A DNA stretch of 64,000 nt, from NCBI RefSeq assembly GCF_041245805.1, contig NZ_CP162490.1:2333001-2397000 (forward strand). The letters are read 5' to 3'. Both the position numbers and the translations under genes were made by a program. The notes under the pieces are model-generated. The model was not told where the DNA came from. It saw nothing but the letters and a program-made list of their open reading frames with translations, and did not search any database. The stretch comes from Xanthomonas sp. DAR 34887. Its GTDB lineage: Bacteria; Pseudomonadota; Gammaproteobacteria; Xanthomonadales; Xanthomonadaceae. Of this stretch, positions 13,013-21,101 are shown one piece after another (the first letter of the stretch is position 1; the number at the start of each line of letters is the position of its first letter).

Positions 13013-13342
13013 GGCGTGGCGCCCGCATGGTGCGGCGGGTGCCGTGCCATGCAGGGCAGGGCAGGGGCACTGCGTTTGGAGCGATACGGGGCGCCGGCGT
13101 CGCAGCGCGGATGCATCCGCTGCGATGGTGCGGCGAAGGGCCGGTGCTTCGGACGCAGTCTCGTCGGAAGGTTCGATGGCGCCGTTGGTCGCGGCTGAAG
13201 CCGCTCTACAGGGAAACCGGCAAGGGAGCGCCCGTGCGCGCTGTAGGAGCGGCTTCAGCCGCGACAGGATCTGTGGATTGCATGGCCATCCCCACCGCAG
13301 CGGTCGCGACCGATACCGCTGCTGCGGCAGGCGCCAGCTGCC
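13013..13342. other. intergenic region with REP pair
   Basis: 330 bp between convergent fumC and the 146-aa lipoprotein gene. The only structure recognised is the REP pair at 13188-13266. The ORFs in it are made of repeat sequence and are not supported. Confidence 0.6.
13188..13266. repeat. paired GTAG-type REP elements (REPIN-like)
   Basis: An inverted copy at 13188-13210 (GTCGCGGCTGAAGCCGC, then TCTACA) faces a forward copy at 13242-13266 (TGTAGGAGCGGCTTC, then AGCCGCGACA). Each forms a GCGGCT/AGCCGC hairpin next to a GTAG head, the design of RAYT-associated REPs such as the SMAG family of Stenotrophomonas. No RAYT transposase gene is in this window. Confidence 0.85.
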
Positions 13343-13783
13343 TCAGCGCCGCTCCGCCTGCAGGTTGCCGAAGCTCTCCTGGTACGGCTGCAGCGACGGA
13401 ATGTCGTGCAGCACTTCGCTCTGCAGGGCGCTGATTTCCGGCGTGGTGGCGAAGCCGACCGAACGCATGTTCGGGTCCGGCGGCGCGGTTTCCAGGGTGC
13501 GTTGGCGCTGCATCTGCAAGTGCATGAACAACTGTTGCAGCTGGGTGCGCTGCGCCTGCGGCAGCGGCAGTTCGATGTCGTCGATGCGCAGGCTGCCGTC
13601 GGGGCCGATCGAGGCGTTGGCGGCCGGCGCGCGGCGCAGCATCACGGTCATGCTGTCCACCGACACGCGCGGCTTGCCGCGTTCGGCGCGCGAGGACGAA
13701 GCGGCGCCGTCGCGCGCGCCGCACGCCGCCAGCAGCAGGCACAGCGATACCAAGGAAAACCAGGCGACTAGCGTCTTCTTCAT
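13343..13783 (-). CDS. hypothetical exported lipoprotein (146 aa)
   Basis: Unrecognised protein with a lipoprotein signal peptide: MKKTLVAWFSLVSLCLLLAAC, lipobox LAAC, Cys21. The mature part is polar. It contains DGSLRIDDIELPLPQAQRTQLQQLF, resembling a segment of the DUF2884 protein encoded just upstream, so the two may be distant relatives. No catalytic motif is visible. It is the last gene of the leftward run that starts with the YtrA-type regulator; the 52-bp spacing makes co-transcription plausible. Function unknown. Confidence 0.7.
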   Translation of the reverse strand: MKKTLVAWFSLVSLCLLLAACGARDGAASSSRAERGKPRVSVDSMTVMLRRAPAANASIGPDGSLRIDDIELPLPQAQRTQLQQLFMHLQMQRQRTLETAPPDPNMRSVGFATTPEISALQSEVLHDIPSLQPYQESFGNLQAERR

Positions 13784-13835
13784 CGATCGATTCGGAGCAG
13801 GAAGGTCCGGCCATTTTAGGCCGGGACCGCCGCAA

Positions 13836-14396
13836 TTACTTGACCGATTTGTCGCAGTCGCTGATGTCGCTGGCGTCGAGGCTGGCGTAGGGACGGAATG
13901 CCGGCAACTGCTGCGCCAGCGTGTCCTGCGCCTGGCGCAGCGTCGCCACCTGCGCGCAGATCTTCAGCGCTTCCTGCTTGAGCTTTTCGGCCTGCGCCTC
14001 GATGTGCTCGCCGACATGGTCGGTGTTGCCGCTGATGACCCCGGCCAGCGCGTCGCCGGCCGCTTTCACGCCCAGCGCGGCGCCTTGCTTGCCGACCTCC
14101 AGGCCCTGCATGCCGACCGCGCTGAGTTGTTCGCGGTAGGCCACCAGCAAGGCGTGCTGCTTGGCGCTGACCGCGACCTGCTTGCCGTCGATCAGCAGGT
14201 CGCCGCTGCGGGTGATGGTCGCCGGCGGCTGGCCAGAGACCTTCAGCGTGATGTCGCCGTTGTCGAAGCTCAGGCTGCGTGCGCTGGGCGTGTTGCTGCT
14301 GGTCCTGTCGGACTGCGGCGTGGAGGGCTGGCAGGCGGACAGCGCCAATAACCCGATCAGGGCGATGCCGGCCAACGGCAGGGAACGATGCTGCAT
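13836..14396 (-). CDS. DUF2884 (YggN-like) lipoprotein
   Basis: 186 residues from the ATG at 14396. The signal peptide ends in LSAC with lipidated Cys22. The mature part includes SLSFDNGDITLKVSGQPPATITRSGDLLIDGKQVAV, the characteristic DUF2884 opening (split here only by reading length), then a helical region ending ICAQVATLRQAQDTLAQQLPAF. E. coli YggN is the named relative; no biochemical role is known. It lies 38 bp after the GSGD-repeat protein on the same strand, in the cluster with an ABC exporter and its repressor. Confidence 0.75.
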   Translation of the reverse strand: MQHRSLPLAGIALIGLLALSACQPSTPQSDRTSSNTPSARSLSFDNGDITLKVSGQPPATITRSGDLLIDGKQVAVSAKQHALLVAYREQLSAVGMQGLEVGKQGAALGVKAAGDALAGVISGNTDHVGEHIEAQAEKLKQEALKICAQVATLRQAQDTLAQQLPAFRPYASLDASDISDCDKSVK

Positions 14397-14434
14397 GGGT
14401 GTGTCCTCGATCGTAGCGAAGGGAGCGCCGCGGA

Positions 14435-15262
14435 TCAGCGCGGCTTGGGCACGTTGACGCTGCCGCGCACGCCGCTGTGGTGGATGTCGCCGCTGCCGAC
14501 CCGCTCCACGGTGAGGTTGCCGCCGACGCCATTGACTTCCAGGTCGCCGGAGCCGATCGATTGCAGCGCCACGCTGCCGCTCACGTCGCGCAGCTGCGCA
14601 TCGCCGGAGCCGATGCTGCCGATCTGCACCGCGCCGCGCACGCCGTGCACGGTCAGGTCGCCGGACCCGACGATACCGATCTTGACGTCGCCACCGACCT
14701 GGCTCGCCTTGACGTCGCCCGAGCCCAGGTTCGGCAGGCTGAGGCTGCCGATGTCGCGCAGTTCGATGTCGCCCGATCCCACCGTGGCGCTGACCGCGCC
14801 GCGCACGCCGTGCGCATGCAGGTCGCCGGAACCGACCGTGGCGTCGAGCGAGGCCACGCCGCCGATATCGGCATCGCCGGAGCCCAGCCGCAGCTGCACG
14901 GGCAGGGAACTGGGCACGCTGCCGGCCAGGTCCAGGTAGGCGTAGCGGGTGCCCGAGCTGATGCCGTGGATCTTGCCGTCGTGCTTCAGGGTGACGATCA
15001 GGGTGTCGCCTTCGCGACGCTGACGCACGGTCAGTTCCTTCAGCATGTCCGCATCGGAGGCGCAGGCGCGGCCGTGCAGTTCGAACGCGCCACCGCCGGC
15101 GCCGGTCAGCTTGAGGTTGTTCTGCTGCGCGTCGAAGATCACCGTCTTGGCGCCTGCCAGGTCCAGTTTCAGGTCGCGCGGCTCGGAATGCCGGCATTCG
15201 TCCGCCAGCGCCAGGGCCGGGACCAGCAGCAGCGCGGACAGCAGCAAGGTCTTGCGCATCAT
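14435..15262 (-). CDS. exported GSGD-repeat protein, DUF4097-like beta-solenoid
   Basis: 275 residues. GGAG six bases upstream selects the ATG at 15262 (MMRKTLLLS) over an ATG at 15274 that has no ribosome-binding site. The signal peptide ends near ALALADEC. The second half contains eight GSGD motifs spaced about 18-19 residues apart (for example VGSGDLHAHGVRGAV, IGSGDLEVNGVGGNL), the pattern of right-handed beta-helix DUF4097/DUF2807-type proteins. Probably a periplasmic or surface protein. It lies 55 bp after the ABC permease, in the same leftward run. No enzyme activity is suggested by the sequence. Confidence 0.75.
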   Translation of the reverse strand: MMRKTLLLSALLLVPALALADECRHSEPRDLKLDLAGAKTVIFDAQQNNLKLTGAGGGAFELHGRACASDADMLKELTVRQRREGDTLIVTLKHDGKIHGISSGTRYAYLDLAGSVPSSLPVQLRLGSGDADIGGVASLDATVGSGDLHAHGVRGAVSATVGSGDIELRDIGSLSLPNLGSGDVKASQVGGDVKIGIVGSGDLTVHGVRGAVQIGSIGSGDAQLRDVSGSVALQSIGSGDLEVNGVGGNLTVERVGSGDIHHSGVRGSVNVPKPR

Positions 15263-15317
15263 CGTGAACTCCATATGCAAAGAAGGAATCGGAAAGGGCA
15301 GTGCAGTGCGCTGCGGA

Positions 15318-16298
15318 TCAGGCTTCGTCGCGCCAGCGGCGCAGGTAGATCGCCGCAACGATGAAGGCCACGCCGACCGCCGCGCCGATCCAGATGTCGG
15401 CGCTCTGGAAGATGCGCCAGGCGTCGCTGAGCTGGATCGCGTTGGCCAGGTCCTGCGGCCCGTCGATCTGCATCGGCGGCGCGCTCTCGCTGAGCACCGG
15501 CAGCCAGGCGCCGGGCAGCACGCTCAGCAGGCCGCGGTAGACCACCGTGTACCAGATCGCGTTGTGGTTGACGTGGAGCATCGGCAGGATGCCCATCATG
15601 CTGCCCATCACGCAGCCCAGGATCGGGATCAGCACCGCCCACAGGAACGGCTTGGTGCGCGCCCAGGCCGAGCAGAACATCAGCCAGCCGATGGTCGGCA
15701 GCGACCACATCACGTAGATCGGCAGGTTCGACAGCACTCCGCCGATGATGCGCAGCGGATGCGAATGGGTGAATACGGCGCCGCTCTGCTGCACGCCGTT
15801 GACCGACAGGGTCAATGCGGTGATCACCCACAGCGCGATGCCGATCAGCAGACCGACGCCGATCGCCACGATCGGCGCCAGCAGCAGCGCCCAGGCGGCC
15901 TTGGACAGCACCGTGTTCAGGTCCGACAGCGGCAGCGACTTCCAGAACAGCACACTGCGGTCGCGGCGGTCGTCGTACAGCGAACCCAGCGCGTAGAAGA
16001 AGACCACGAAGGCCAGCACCACGCAGGCCAGGACCACGCCGGCGAGCATGGTGCCGTCGCCGACCGCGCCGATGATCTCGTTGACTTTTTGCGGGCCGCC
16101 GTCCCAGTTGATGCTGTTGGTGTCGTTGCCGTGGCCGGCCACGGTGCCGATCACCGCAAGCACGGCGTACAACACGGTGACGATGGAGCCGGCGATGACC
16201 GGCGCCCACAGGAAACCGCCGCGGTGCTCCCAGAACTCGCGCTTGAGCAGCCACTTGAAGGTGGACAGCGGGGAAATGGAGGTTGCGGGTGCGTTCAT
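15318..16298 (-). CDS. ABC transporter permease
   Basis: 326 residues with about six to seven hydrophobic helices, for example VIAGSIVTVLYAVLAVIG, VVLACVVLAFVVFFYALG and the C-terminal IGAAVGVAFIVAAIYLRR. The N-terminus (FKWLLKREFWEHRGGFLWAP) and the SLYDDRRDRSVLFWKSLPLS loop are typical of ABC-2-like exporter permeases. The start ATG overlaps the stop of the ATPase gene by 4 bp (ATGA), so translation is coupled. The transported substrate is unknown. YtrA-type operons in other bacteria carry similar exporters induced by cell-wall stress; that role here is inferred. Confidence 0.88.
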   Translation of the reverse strand: MNAPATSISPLSTFKWLLKREFWEHRGGFLWAPVIAGSIVTVLYAVLAVIGTVAGHGNDTNSINWDGGPQKVNEIIGAVGDGTMLAGVVLACVVLAFVVFFYALGSLYDDRRDRSVLFWKSLPLSDLNTVLSKAAWALLLAPIVAIGVGLLIGIALWVITALTLSVNGVQQSGAVFTHSHPLRIIGGVLSNLPIYVMWSLPTIGWLMFCSAWARTKPFLWAVLIPILGCVMGSMMGILPMLHVNHNAIWYTVVYRGLLSVLPGAWLPVLSESAPPMQIDGPQDLANAIQLSDAWRIFQSADIWIGAAVGVAFIVAAIYLRRWRDEA

Positions 16299-17176
16299 GC
16301 GTAGGTCCCCTTCATGATGGCGACGAACAGGTCGGCCAGGCCGGGATTGCGGGTTTCGCCGAGCGCGGCCAGTTGCGCCTGCGGCACGCCGTCGTACAGG
16401 AACACGGTCTTGCCGAACGGCAGGCCGCGCTCGTCGATCGGCTGCAGCGCGCGCGCCGCGTCGATGCGCTCGGCCGGCACCAGCAGTTCGGTATAGCGGG
16501 TGGCCATGTGCTCCATGTCGGCGCTGAGCACGATGCGGCCGTCGCGGATGAACAGCACGTCGGTGAGGATGTGTTCGATCTCCTCGACCTGATGGGTGGT
16601 GATGACGATGGTCTTCTGTTCGTCGAAGTAGTCTTCCAGCAGGCGCTGGTAGAACTCCTTGCGGTACAGGATGTCCAGGCCCAGGGTGGGTTCGTCGAGC
16701 ACCAGCAGGCGCGCGTCGATGGCCATCACCAGCGCCAGGTGCAACTGCACGATCATGCCCTTGGACATCTCGCGCACGCGCAGCTTGGGCGTGAGCTTGG
16801 TGTTGGCCAGGAAACGCTCGCACTTGGCGCGGTCGAAGCGCGGATGCACCCCGGCGACGAAGTCGATCGCCTCGCGCACCCGCATCCAGCGCGGCAGCAC
16901 GGCCACGTCGGCGATGAAGCACACGTCGTTCATCAGTTCGTTGCGCTGCTTGCGCGGATCCATGCCCAGCACGCGCAGTTCGCCCTCGACCGCGGTCAGG
17001 CCGAGCACCGCTTTCAGGGCGGTGGTCTTGCCGGCGCCGTTGGGACCGATCAGGCCGACGATGCGGCCCGGCGCGATCGCGAAGGAAGCATCGGCCAGCG
17101 CCGGCTTGTGGTTGTAGGTCTTGCGCAGCGAGCGCGCGGAGACGACGGATTCGGATGCGGCGACAGCGGCAGTCAT
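16295..17176 (-). CDS. ABC transporter ATP-binding protein
   Basis: 293 residues from the ATG at 17176. Walker A is GPNGAGKT (residues 44-51) and Walker B with D-loop is LLVLDEPTLGLD. The H-loop is in IVITTHQVEEIEHIL. The signature motif is degenerate, MSKGM instead of LSGGQ, and is followed by IVQLHLALVMAI. The C-terminal 80 residues after the nucleotide-binding domain are typical of exporter ATPases that lack a fused permease. Four-base overlaps with the regulator gene upstream and the permease downstream show a tightly coupled operon. Confidence 0.93.
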   Translation of the reverse strand: MTAAVAASESVVSARSLRKTYNHKPALADASFAIAPGRIVGLIGPNGAGKTTALKAVLGLTAVEGELRVLGMDPRKQRNELMNDVCFIADVAVLPRWMRVREAIDFVAGVHPRFDRAKCERFLANTKLTPKLRVREMSKGMIVQLHLALVMAIDARLLVLDEPTLGLDILYRKEFYQRLLEDYFDEQKTIVITTHQVEEIEHILTDVLFIRDGRIVLSADMEHMATRYTELLVPAERIDAARALQPIDERGLPFGKTVFLYDGVPQAQLAALGETRNPGLADLFVAIMKGTYA

Positions 17177-17535
17177 GGTGTTTTCCCCGGTGGCAACAAG
17201 TCTTCCAATGTCAGGCCCAGGCGCTGGATCCGTTCCAGCACCAAAGGCCACTCTTCGTTGAGAAAGCGGTCGCGTTCGCTGCCGCGCAGCTTCTTGGCCG
17301 CTTCCTCGGTCATGAACATGCCCAGCCCGCGGCGCTTCTCGACCAGCGCCTCGTCGGCCAGTTCCTGGTAGGCGCGCGAAACGGTGATCGGATTGAGCTG
17401 GTATTCGGCGGCGACCTGGCGCACCGAGGGCAGCGCGTCGCCGGGCTTGATGATGCCGTCCAGCATCATCGCGATCACGCGATCCTTCAGCTGGCGGTAG
17501 ATCGGAGCGCCATCGCTCCATTGGATATCGCTCAT
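17173..17535 (-). CDS. GntR-family repressor, YtrA subfamily
   Basis: 120 residues: an N-terminal GntR winged helix (YRQLKDRVIAMMLDGIIKPGDALPSVRQ, read in two parts; recognition helix around QLNPITVSRAYQELADE) and a short helical C-terminus. This is the small YtrA type without a large ligand domain. YtrA-type regulators normally repress the operon that encodes them. A promoter overlapped by an inverted repeat lies at the head of this operon (17789-17828). The stop overlaps the ATPase start by 4 bp. The ligand or stress signal is unknown. Confidence 0.9.
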   Translation of the reverse strand: MSDIQWSDGAPIYRQLKDRVIAMMLDGIIKPGDALPSVRQVAAEYQLNPITVSRAYQELADEALVEKRRGLGMFMTEEAAKKLRGSERDRFLNEEWPLVLERIQRLGLTLEDLLPPGKTP

Positions 17536-17537
17536 GG

Positions 17538-17765
17538 TCAGCTCCGCGGGCGCAGCGTGTGCGCGAAGGAGAAATAGGGCATCGACAGCGATGCACGCAT
17601 CCGCCGTACCGGTGCGGGCGGGGCGCGGCTGTCTTCCTGCGGCTCGCTGGCGCCATAATCGGCCGACCGTCCCTGGCTGCCTTGGGCGCCGACCCAGCTC
17701 ACCGAGAACAGGGCGCCGACGATGACCATGGCCGGAAGGCTGCGCTGCATGCGTTGGAGGTTCAT
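17538..17765 (-). CDS. small exported or membrane-anchored protein (75 aa)
   Basis: Starts at the ATG at 17765, 24 bp below the operator-bearing promoter, and ends 2 bp before the GntR start. Residues 10-28 (LPAMVIVGALFSVSWVGAQ) form a signal peptide or single membrane segment. The rest is Ser/Pro/Arg-rich (SEPQEDSRAPPAPVRRMR). Unrecognised; support comes from its position as first ORF behind a strong promoter, its N-terminal hydrophobic segment and the near-contiguous spacing. It could be a small accessory or sensor peptide of the ABC system. Confidence 0.6.
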   Translation of the reverse strand: MNLQRMQRSLPAMVIVGALFSVSWVGAQGSQGRSADYGASEPQEDSRAPPAPVRRMRASLSMPYFSFAHTLRPRS

Positions 17766-17788
17766 CGTTTCCCTGCTCTGGGTGAGTG

Positions 17789-17828
17789 GTGTTGTATTTA
17801 ACTATAACACCGTTACACGTCATGTCAA
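17789..17828 (-). promoter_or_regulatory. promoter with overlapping inverted-repeat operator (YtrA-type operon)
   Basis: Leftward TTGACA (17823-17828), a 16-bp spacer and TATAGT (17801-17806). Around the -10 lies an inverted repeat, GTGTTGTA (17789-17796), a 6-bp spacer and TATAACAC (17803-17810), with one mismatch. Placement over the -10 fits autorepression by the GntR protein encoded two genes down. AT-rich islands like this are rare in the window. Confidence 0.75.
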
Positions 17829-17893
17829 CACGGTGACCGACCCAACTCATGGCCTAGTGCCTGCACGTTTTCCTTTCTTCCCATGGTGCCCCG

Positions 17894-18460
17894 ATGAAAC
17901 TATCCAAACGCTTGTTTTTCCTCGCGATCCTGGCCGCTGCCGGCACCGCCGGCAGTGCCTGGGCGGCGTCGCTGCTGGACCTGGACTACCGTCCGCTGGC
18001 CGGCAAGGACAAGGTGAATCTGAACAAGACCTACGGCGGCAAGGTGCTGCTGGTGGTCAATACCGCCAGCAAGTGCGGCTTCACTCCGCAGTACGACGGC
18101 CTGGAGCAGTTGCAGCAGCGCTATGCCGCGCAGGGCTTCAGCGTGCTCGGTTTCCCGTCCAACGACTTCAAGGGTCAGGAGCCCGGATCGGAGAAGCAGA
18201 TCCAGGAATTCTGCACGTTGACCTACGGGGTCAAGTTCCCGATGTTCGAGAAGGTGCATGTGCTTGGCGCCGAGGCGACGCCGCTGTACCAGCAACTGAC
18301 CAAGGCCACCGGCGTGGCACCGGGCTGGAACTTCCACAAGTATCTGATCGCGCGCGACGGACGCGTGGTCGCGCAGTTCCCCAGCAAGATCGCGCCGGAC
18401 GATCCGGCCTTGCGCGCGGCCATCGAACGCGAACTGAAAGCGCAGCCGGGATCACATTGA
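17894..18460 (+). CDS. periplasmic glutathione peroxidase-family protein
   Basis: Thiol peroxidase of the GPx family (BtuE-like), 188 residues. A signal peptide (RLFFLAILAAAGTAGSAWAA) predicts export, unlike cytosolic BtuE. The peroxidatic cysteine is Cys61 in VNTASKCGFTPQY. GQEPGS supplies the conserved Gln and WNFHKYLI the Trp/Asn. The usual FPCNQF segment reads FPSNDF, so the resolving cysteine at that position is serine. The electron donor may be thioredoxin-like rather than glutathione. Divergent from the YtrA operon across 128 bp. Confidence 0.9.
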   Translation: MKLSKRLFFLAILAAAGTAGSAWAASLLDLDYRPLAGKDKVNLNKTYGGKVLLVVNTASKCGFTPQYDGLEQLQQRYAAQGFSVLGFPSNDFKGQEPGSEKQIQEFCTLTYGVKFPMFEKVHVLGAEATPLYQQLTKATGVAPGWNFHKYLIARDGRVVAQFPSKIAPDDPALRAAIERELKAQPGSH

Positions 18461-18547
18461 ATCCGGGTCGATATCGTTGCCGCGCATGCGACAATGCGGG
18501 CTCTGCGCCGTGGCGGCGCCTCTAATTCACTTCCAGGAAAGTAGCGA

Positions 18548-19495
18548 ATGAAGATGGGAATGCGCGGCGCCGTGGCGTCGCTGTTGATGGGGATGGCGGT
18601 GGTGGCGGGCAGTGCGTCCGCACAGGCCCCGGCTGCGGCCAAGCCGGCGGCGCTGGGCAGCGAGAAGCAGAAGATCAGCTATGCGATCGGCATGGACGTG
18701 GCGCGCTCGTTCGAGCCCATCGCCCAGGACATCGATCTGGATGCCATGCAGCGCGCGATCGAGAACGCGTTCAAGGGCGGCAAGCCGCTGCTGTCCGACG
18801 AGCAGGCGAAGGCCACCGATACCGCATTGCGCACGCAGATGGCCGCACGTGCCGGGCAGCCGATGCCGGGCATGGCGCCGGGCACCCAGCCGCCGCCGGT
18901 GTCCAAGCAGAACGTGGGCCTGATGCTCGGCGATCGTGCGGTCGGCCCGTCGCTGGCGCGGATCCAGGACGAGATCGATCTGGCCACCCTGATGGGCGCC
19001 GTGCGCACCGTGTTCGCCAAGGGCGACACCGCGATGACCCAGGAGCAGGCGGCGGCGACGCTGCAGGCCTACAGCGCCTCCAAGCAGGCCGCTGCGGCCA
19101 CCGAGAATCGCGAGAAGGGCAACGCCTTCCTGGCCCAGAACAAGACCCAGAAGGGCGTGATCACCACGCCGTCGGGCCTGCAGTACATGGTGCTGCGCCA
19201 GGGCAGCGGCGAGCGGCCGATGCCGACCAGCAAGGTGCGGGTGAACTACGAAGGCAAGCTGCTGAATGGCGAAGTGTTCGACAGCTCGTACAAGACCGGA
19301 CAGCCGGCCGAGTTCTCGCTCAGCCAGGTGGTGCCGGGCTGGAGCGAGGGCGTGGCGCTGATGCCGGTCGGCTCCAAGTACCGTTTCTGGATTCCGTCGA
19401 ACCTGGGCTACGGCCCGCAGGGCACGCCGGGCGGCCCGATCGGCCCGGATTCCATGCTCACCTTCGACGTTGAACTGTTGGGCATCCTTCAATAA
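18548..19495 (+). CDS. periplasmic FKBP-type peptidyl-prolyl isomerase with duplicated N-domain
   Basis: 315 residues with a cleavable signal peptide (to about SASA-QAP). The C-terminal FKBP domain (about 205-315) has TPSGLQYMVLRQGSGERP, VRVNYEGKLLNGEVFDSSY, VPGWSEGVALMPVGSKYRFWIPS and a final TFDVELLGI. The N-terminal FKBP_N dimerisation domain occurs twice, at about 43-95 (YAIGMDVARSF to LLSDEQA) and about 121-175 (GLMLGDRAVG to AMTQEQA), both with QD-IDL-M-A-F spacing. Mip/FkpA-type proteins normally have one copy. Folding of envelope proteins is the likely role. Confidence 0.92.
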   Translation: MKMGMRGAVASLLMGMAVVAGSASAQAPAAAKPAALGSEKQKISYAIGMDVARSFEPIAQDIDLDAMQRAIENAFKGGKPLLSDEQAKATDTALRTQMAARAGQPMPGMAPGTQPPPVSKQNVGLMLGDRAVGPSLARIQDEIDLATLMGAVRTVFAKGDTAMTQEQAAATLQAYSASKQAAAATENREKGNAFLAQNKTQKGVITTPSGLQYMVLRQGSGERPMPTSKVRVNYEGKLLNGEVFDSSYKTGQPAEFSLSQVVPGWSEGVALMPVGSKYRFWIPSNLGYGPQGTPGGPIGPDSMLTFDVELLGILQ

Positions 19496-19510
19496 CCGAA
19501 AGGAGATTAC

Positions 19511-20854
19511 ATGCGTGTAGCGATATTCGGCACCGGCTATGTCGGGCTTGTCACCGGAACCTGTCTGGCCGAGGTAGGCCATCACGTGGTGTGCGTGGAC
19601 ATCGACCAAGCCAAAGTGGATGGGCTCAACAAGGGCGCGGTCCCGATCTACGAGCCTGGCCTCTCGCCGATGGTCAAGGCCAATCACGCCGCACGGAGGC
19701 TGTTCTTCACCACCGATGCGGCAAGCGCCATCGCGCATGGAGATATCGTGTTCATCGCCGTCGGCACGCCGCCGGACGAGGACGGTAGCGCCGATCTGCA
19801 GTACGTGCTGGCGGTGGCCCGCACCATCGGCCAGCACATCCAGGGACCGACCGTGGTGGTCAACAAGTCCACGGTGCCGGTCGGGACCGCCGACAAGGTG
19901 CGCGCGGCGATCGCCGCCGAGCTTGAGAAGCGCGGCGAGACGATCGAGTTCGACGTGGTGTCCAATCCGGAATTCCTGAAGGAAGGCGACGCGGTCGCCG
20001 ACTGCATGCGTCCGGACCGCATCGTGATCGGCAGCAGCAAGCCGGGCACCGCCGCGCGCCTGCGCCGCCTGTACGCGCCGTTCAACCGCAACCACGACCG
20101 CATCGTGGAGATGGACGTGCGTTCGGCCGAGCTGACCAAGTACGCAGCCAATGCGATGCTGGCGACCAAGATCAGTTTCATGAACGAGATCGCCAACATT
20201 GCCGAGCGGGTCGGCGCCGACGTGGAGAAGGTGCGCCAGGGCATCGGCTCGGATCCGCGCATCGGCTGGCACTTCATCTACCCAGGCGCCGGTTACGGCG
20301 GCTCGTGCTTCCCCAAGGACGTGCAGGCGTTGGCGCGCACCGCGCAGCAGTACGGCCACGAGGCCAAGCTGCTGGACGCGGTGGAAGCGGTCAACGAGGC
20401 GCAGAAGGGCCACCTGTACGAGCTGATCCAGCGCCATTACGGCGGCCAGAGCGTGGCCGGCAAGACCTTCGCGGTGTGGGGCCTGGCGTTCAAGCCCAAT
20501 ACCGACGACATGCGCGCCGCGTCCAGCCGCCGTCTGCTGGCGCAGCTGTGGGACGCCGGGGCGACGGTGCGTGCCTACGATCCGGAGGCGACCGAGGAAG
20601 CCAAGCGCATCTTCGGCGAACGCGGCGATCTGACGTTCTGCGAGGACGCCTTCGCTGCGCTGGAAGGCGCCGACGCGCTGGTCGTGGTCACCGAATGGAA
20701 GCAGTTCCGCAGCCCGGATTTCACCCGGATCAAGGAGCTGCTCGGCGACGCGGTGGTGTTCGATGGCCGCAATCTCTACGATCCGCAGGAAATCGAGACC
20801 TTCGGCCTCGCTTACTATGGCATCGGCCGCGGGCGTTCGATCAGTGAAACATGA
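19511..20854 (+). CDS. ugd: UDP-glucose 6-dehydrogenase
   Basis: Oxidises UDP-glucose twice to UDP-glucuronate with NAD+, supplying glucuronate for exopolysaccharides such as xanthan. 447 residues. The N-terminal NAD-binding fold is FGTGYVGLVTGTCLAEVGH. The catalytic cysteine is in YGGSCFPKDVQAL, and the C-terminal UDP-binding domain starts around VWGLAFKPNTDDMRAASS. AAGGAG, six bases before the ATG, is a good ribosome-binding site. The slyX start lies inside its last codons, and a polysaccharide-type acyltransferase follows three genes later. Confidence 0.97.
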   Translation: MRVAIFGTGYVGLVTGTCLAEVGHHVVCVDIDQAKVDGLNKGAVPIYEPGLSPMVKANHAARRLFFTTDAASAIAHGDIVFIAVGTPPDEDGSADLQYVLAVARTIGQHIQGPTVVVNKSTVPVGTADKVRAAIAAELEKRGETIEFDVVSNPEFLKEGDAVADCMRPDRIVIGSSKPGTAARLRRLYAPFNRNHDRIVEMDVRSAELTKYAANAMLATKISFMNEIANIAERVGADVEKVRQGIGSDPRIGWHFIYPGAGYGGSCFPKDVQALARTAQQYGHEAKLLDAVEAVNEAQKGHLYELIQRHYGGQSVAGKTFAVWGLAFKPNTDDMRAASSRRLLAQLWDAGATVRAYDPEATEEAKRIFGERGDLTFCEDAFAALEGADALVVVTEWKQFRSPDFTRIKELLGDAVVFDGRNLYDPQEIETFGLAYYGIGRGRSISET

Positions 20855-21080
20855 TTTCTCCACCCAGGATCGATTGCTGGAGAACCGGTTGATCGAGCTG
20901 GAGACGCGCCTGTCCTTCCAGGAACAGGCGCTGTCCGAGGTGAGCGATGCGTTGGCCGAGGCACGCGCCGAAGGCCAACGCAACGCAACGCTGCTGCGCC
21001 ATCTGCTCGAAGACCTGGGCAAGGTGCGCAGCACGCTGTACGCCGATCCCGCCGACGAACCACCCCCTCCGCATTATTGA
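20844..21080 (+). CDS. slyX: SlyX-family protein
   Basis: 78 residues from the GTG at 20844, overlapping the ugd stop by 11 bp. A single amphipathic helix typical of SlyX (ENRLIELETRLSFQEQALSE, continuing to LLRHLLEDLGKVR) ends in the family tail PPPPHY. SlyX is a small coiled-coil protein of unknown function. The GTG start is chosen because the family homology begins shortly after it; longer in-frame starts lie inside ugd. Confidence 0.88.
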   Translation: MKHDFSTQDRLLENRLIELETRLSFQEQALSEVSDALAEARAEGQRNATLLRHLLEDLGKVRSTLYADPADEPPPPHY

Positions 21081-21101
21081 CAGCGATCCGATTCCGACAC
21101 G

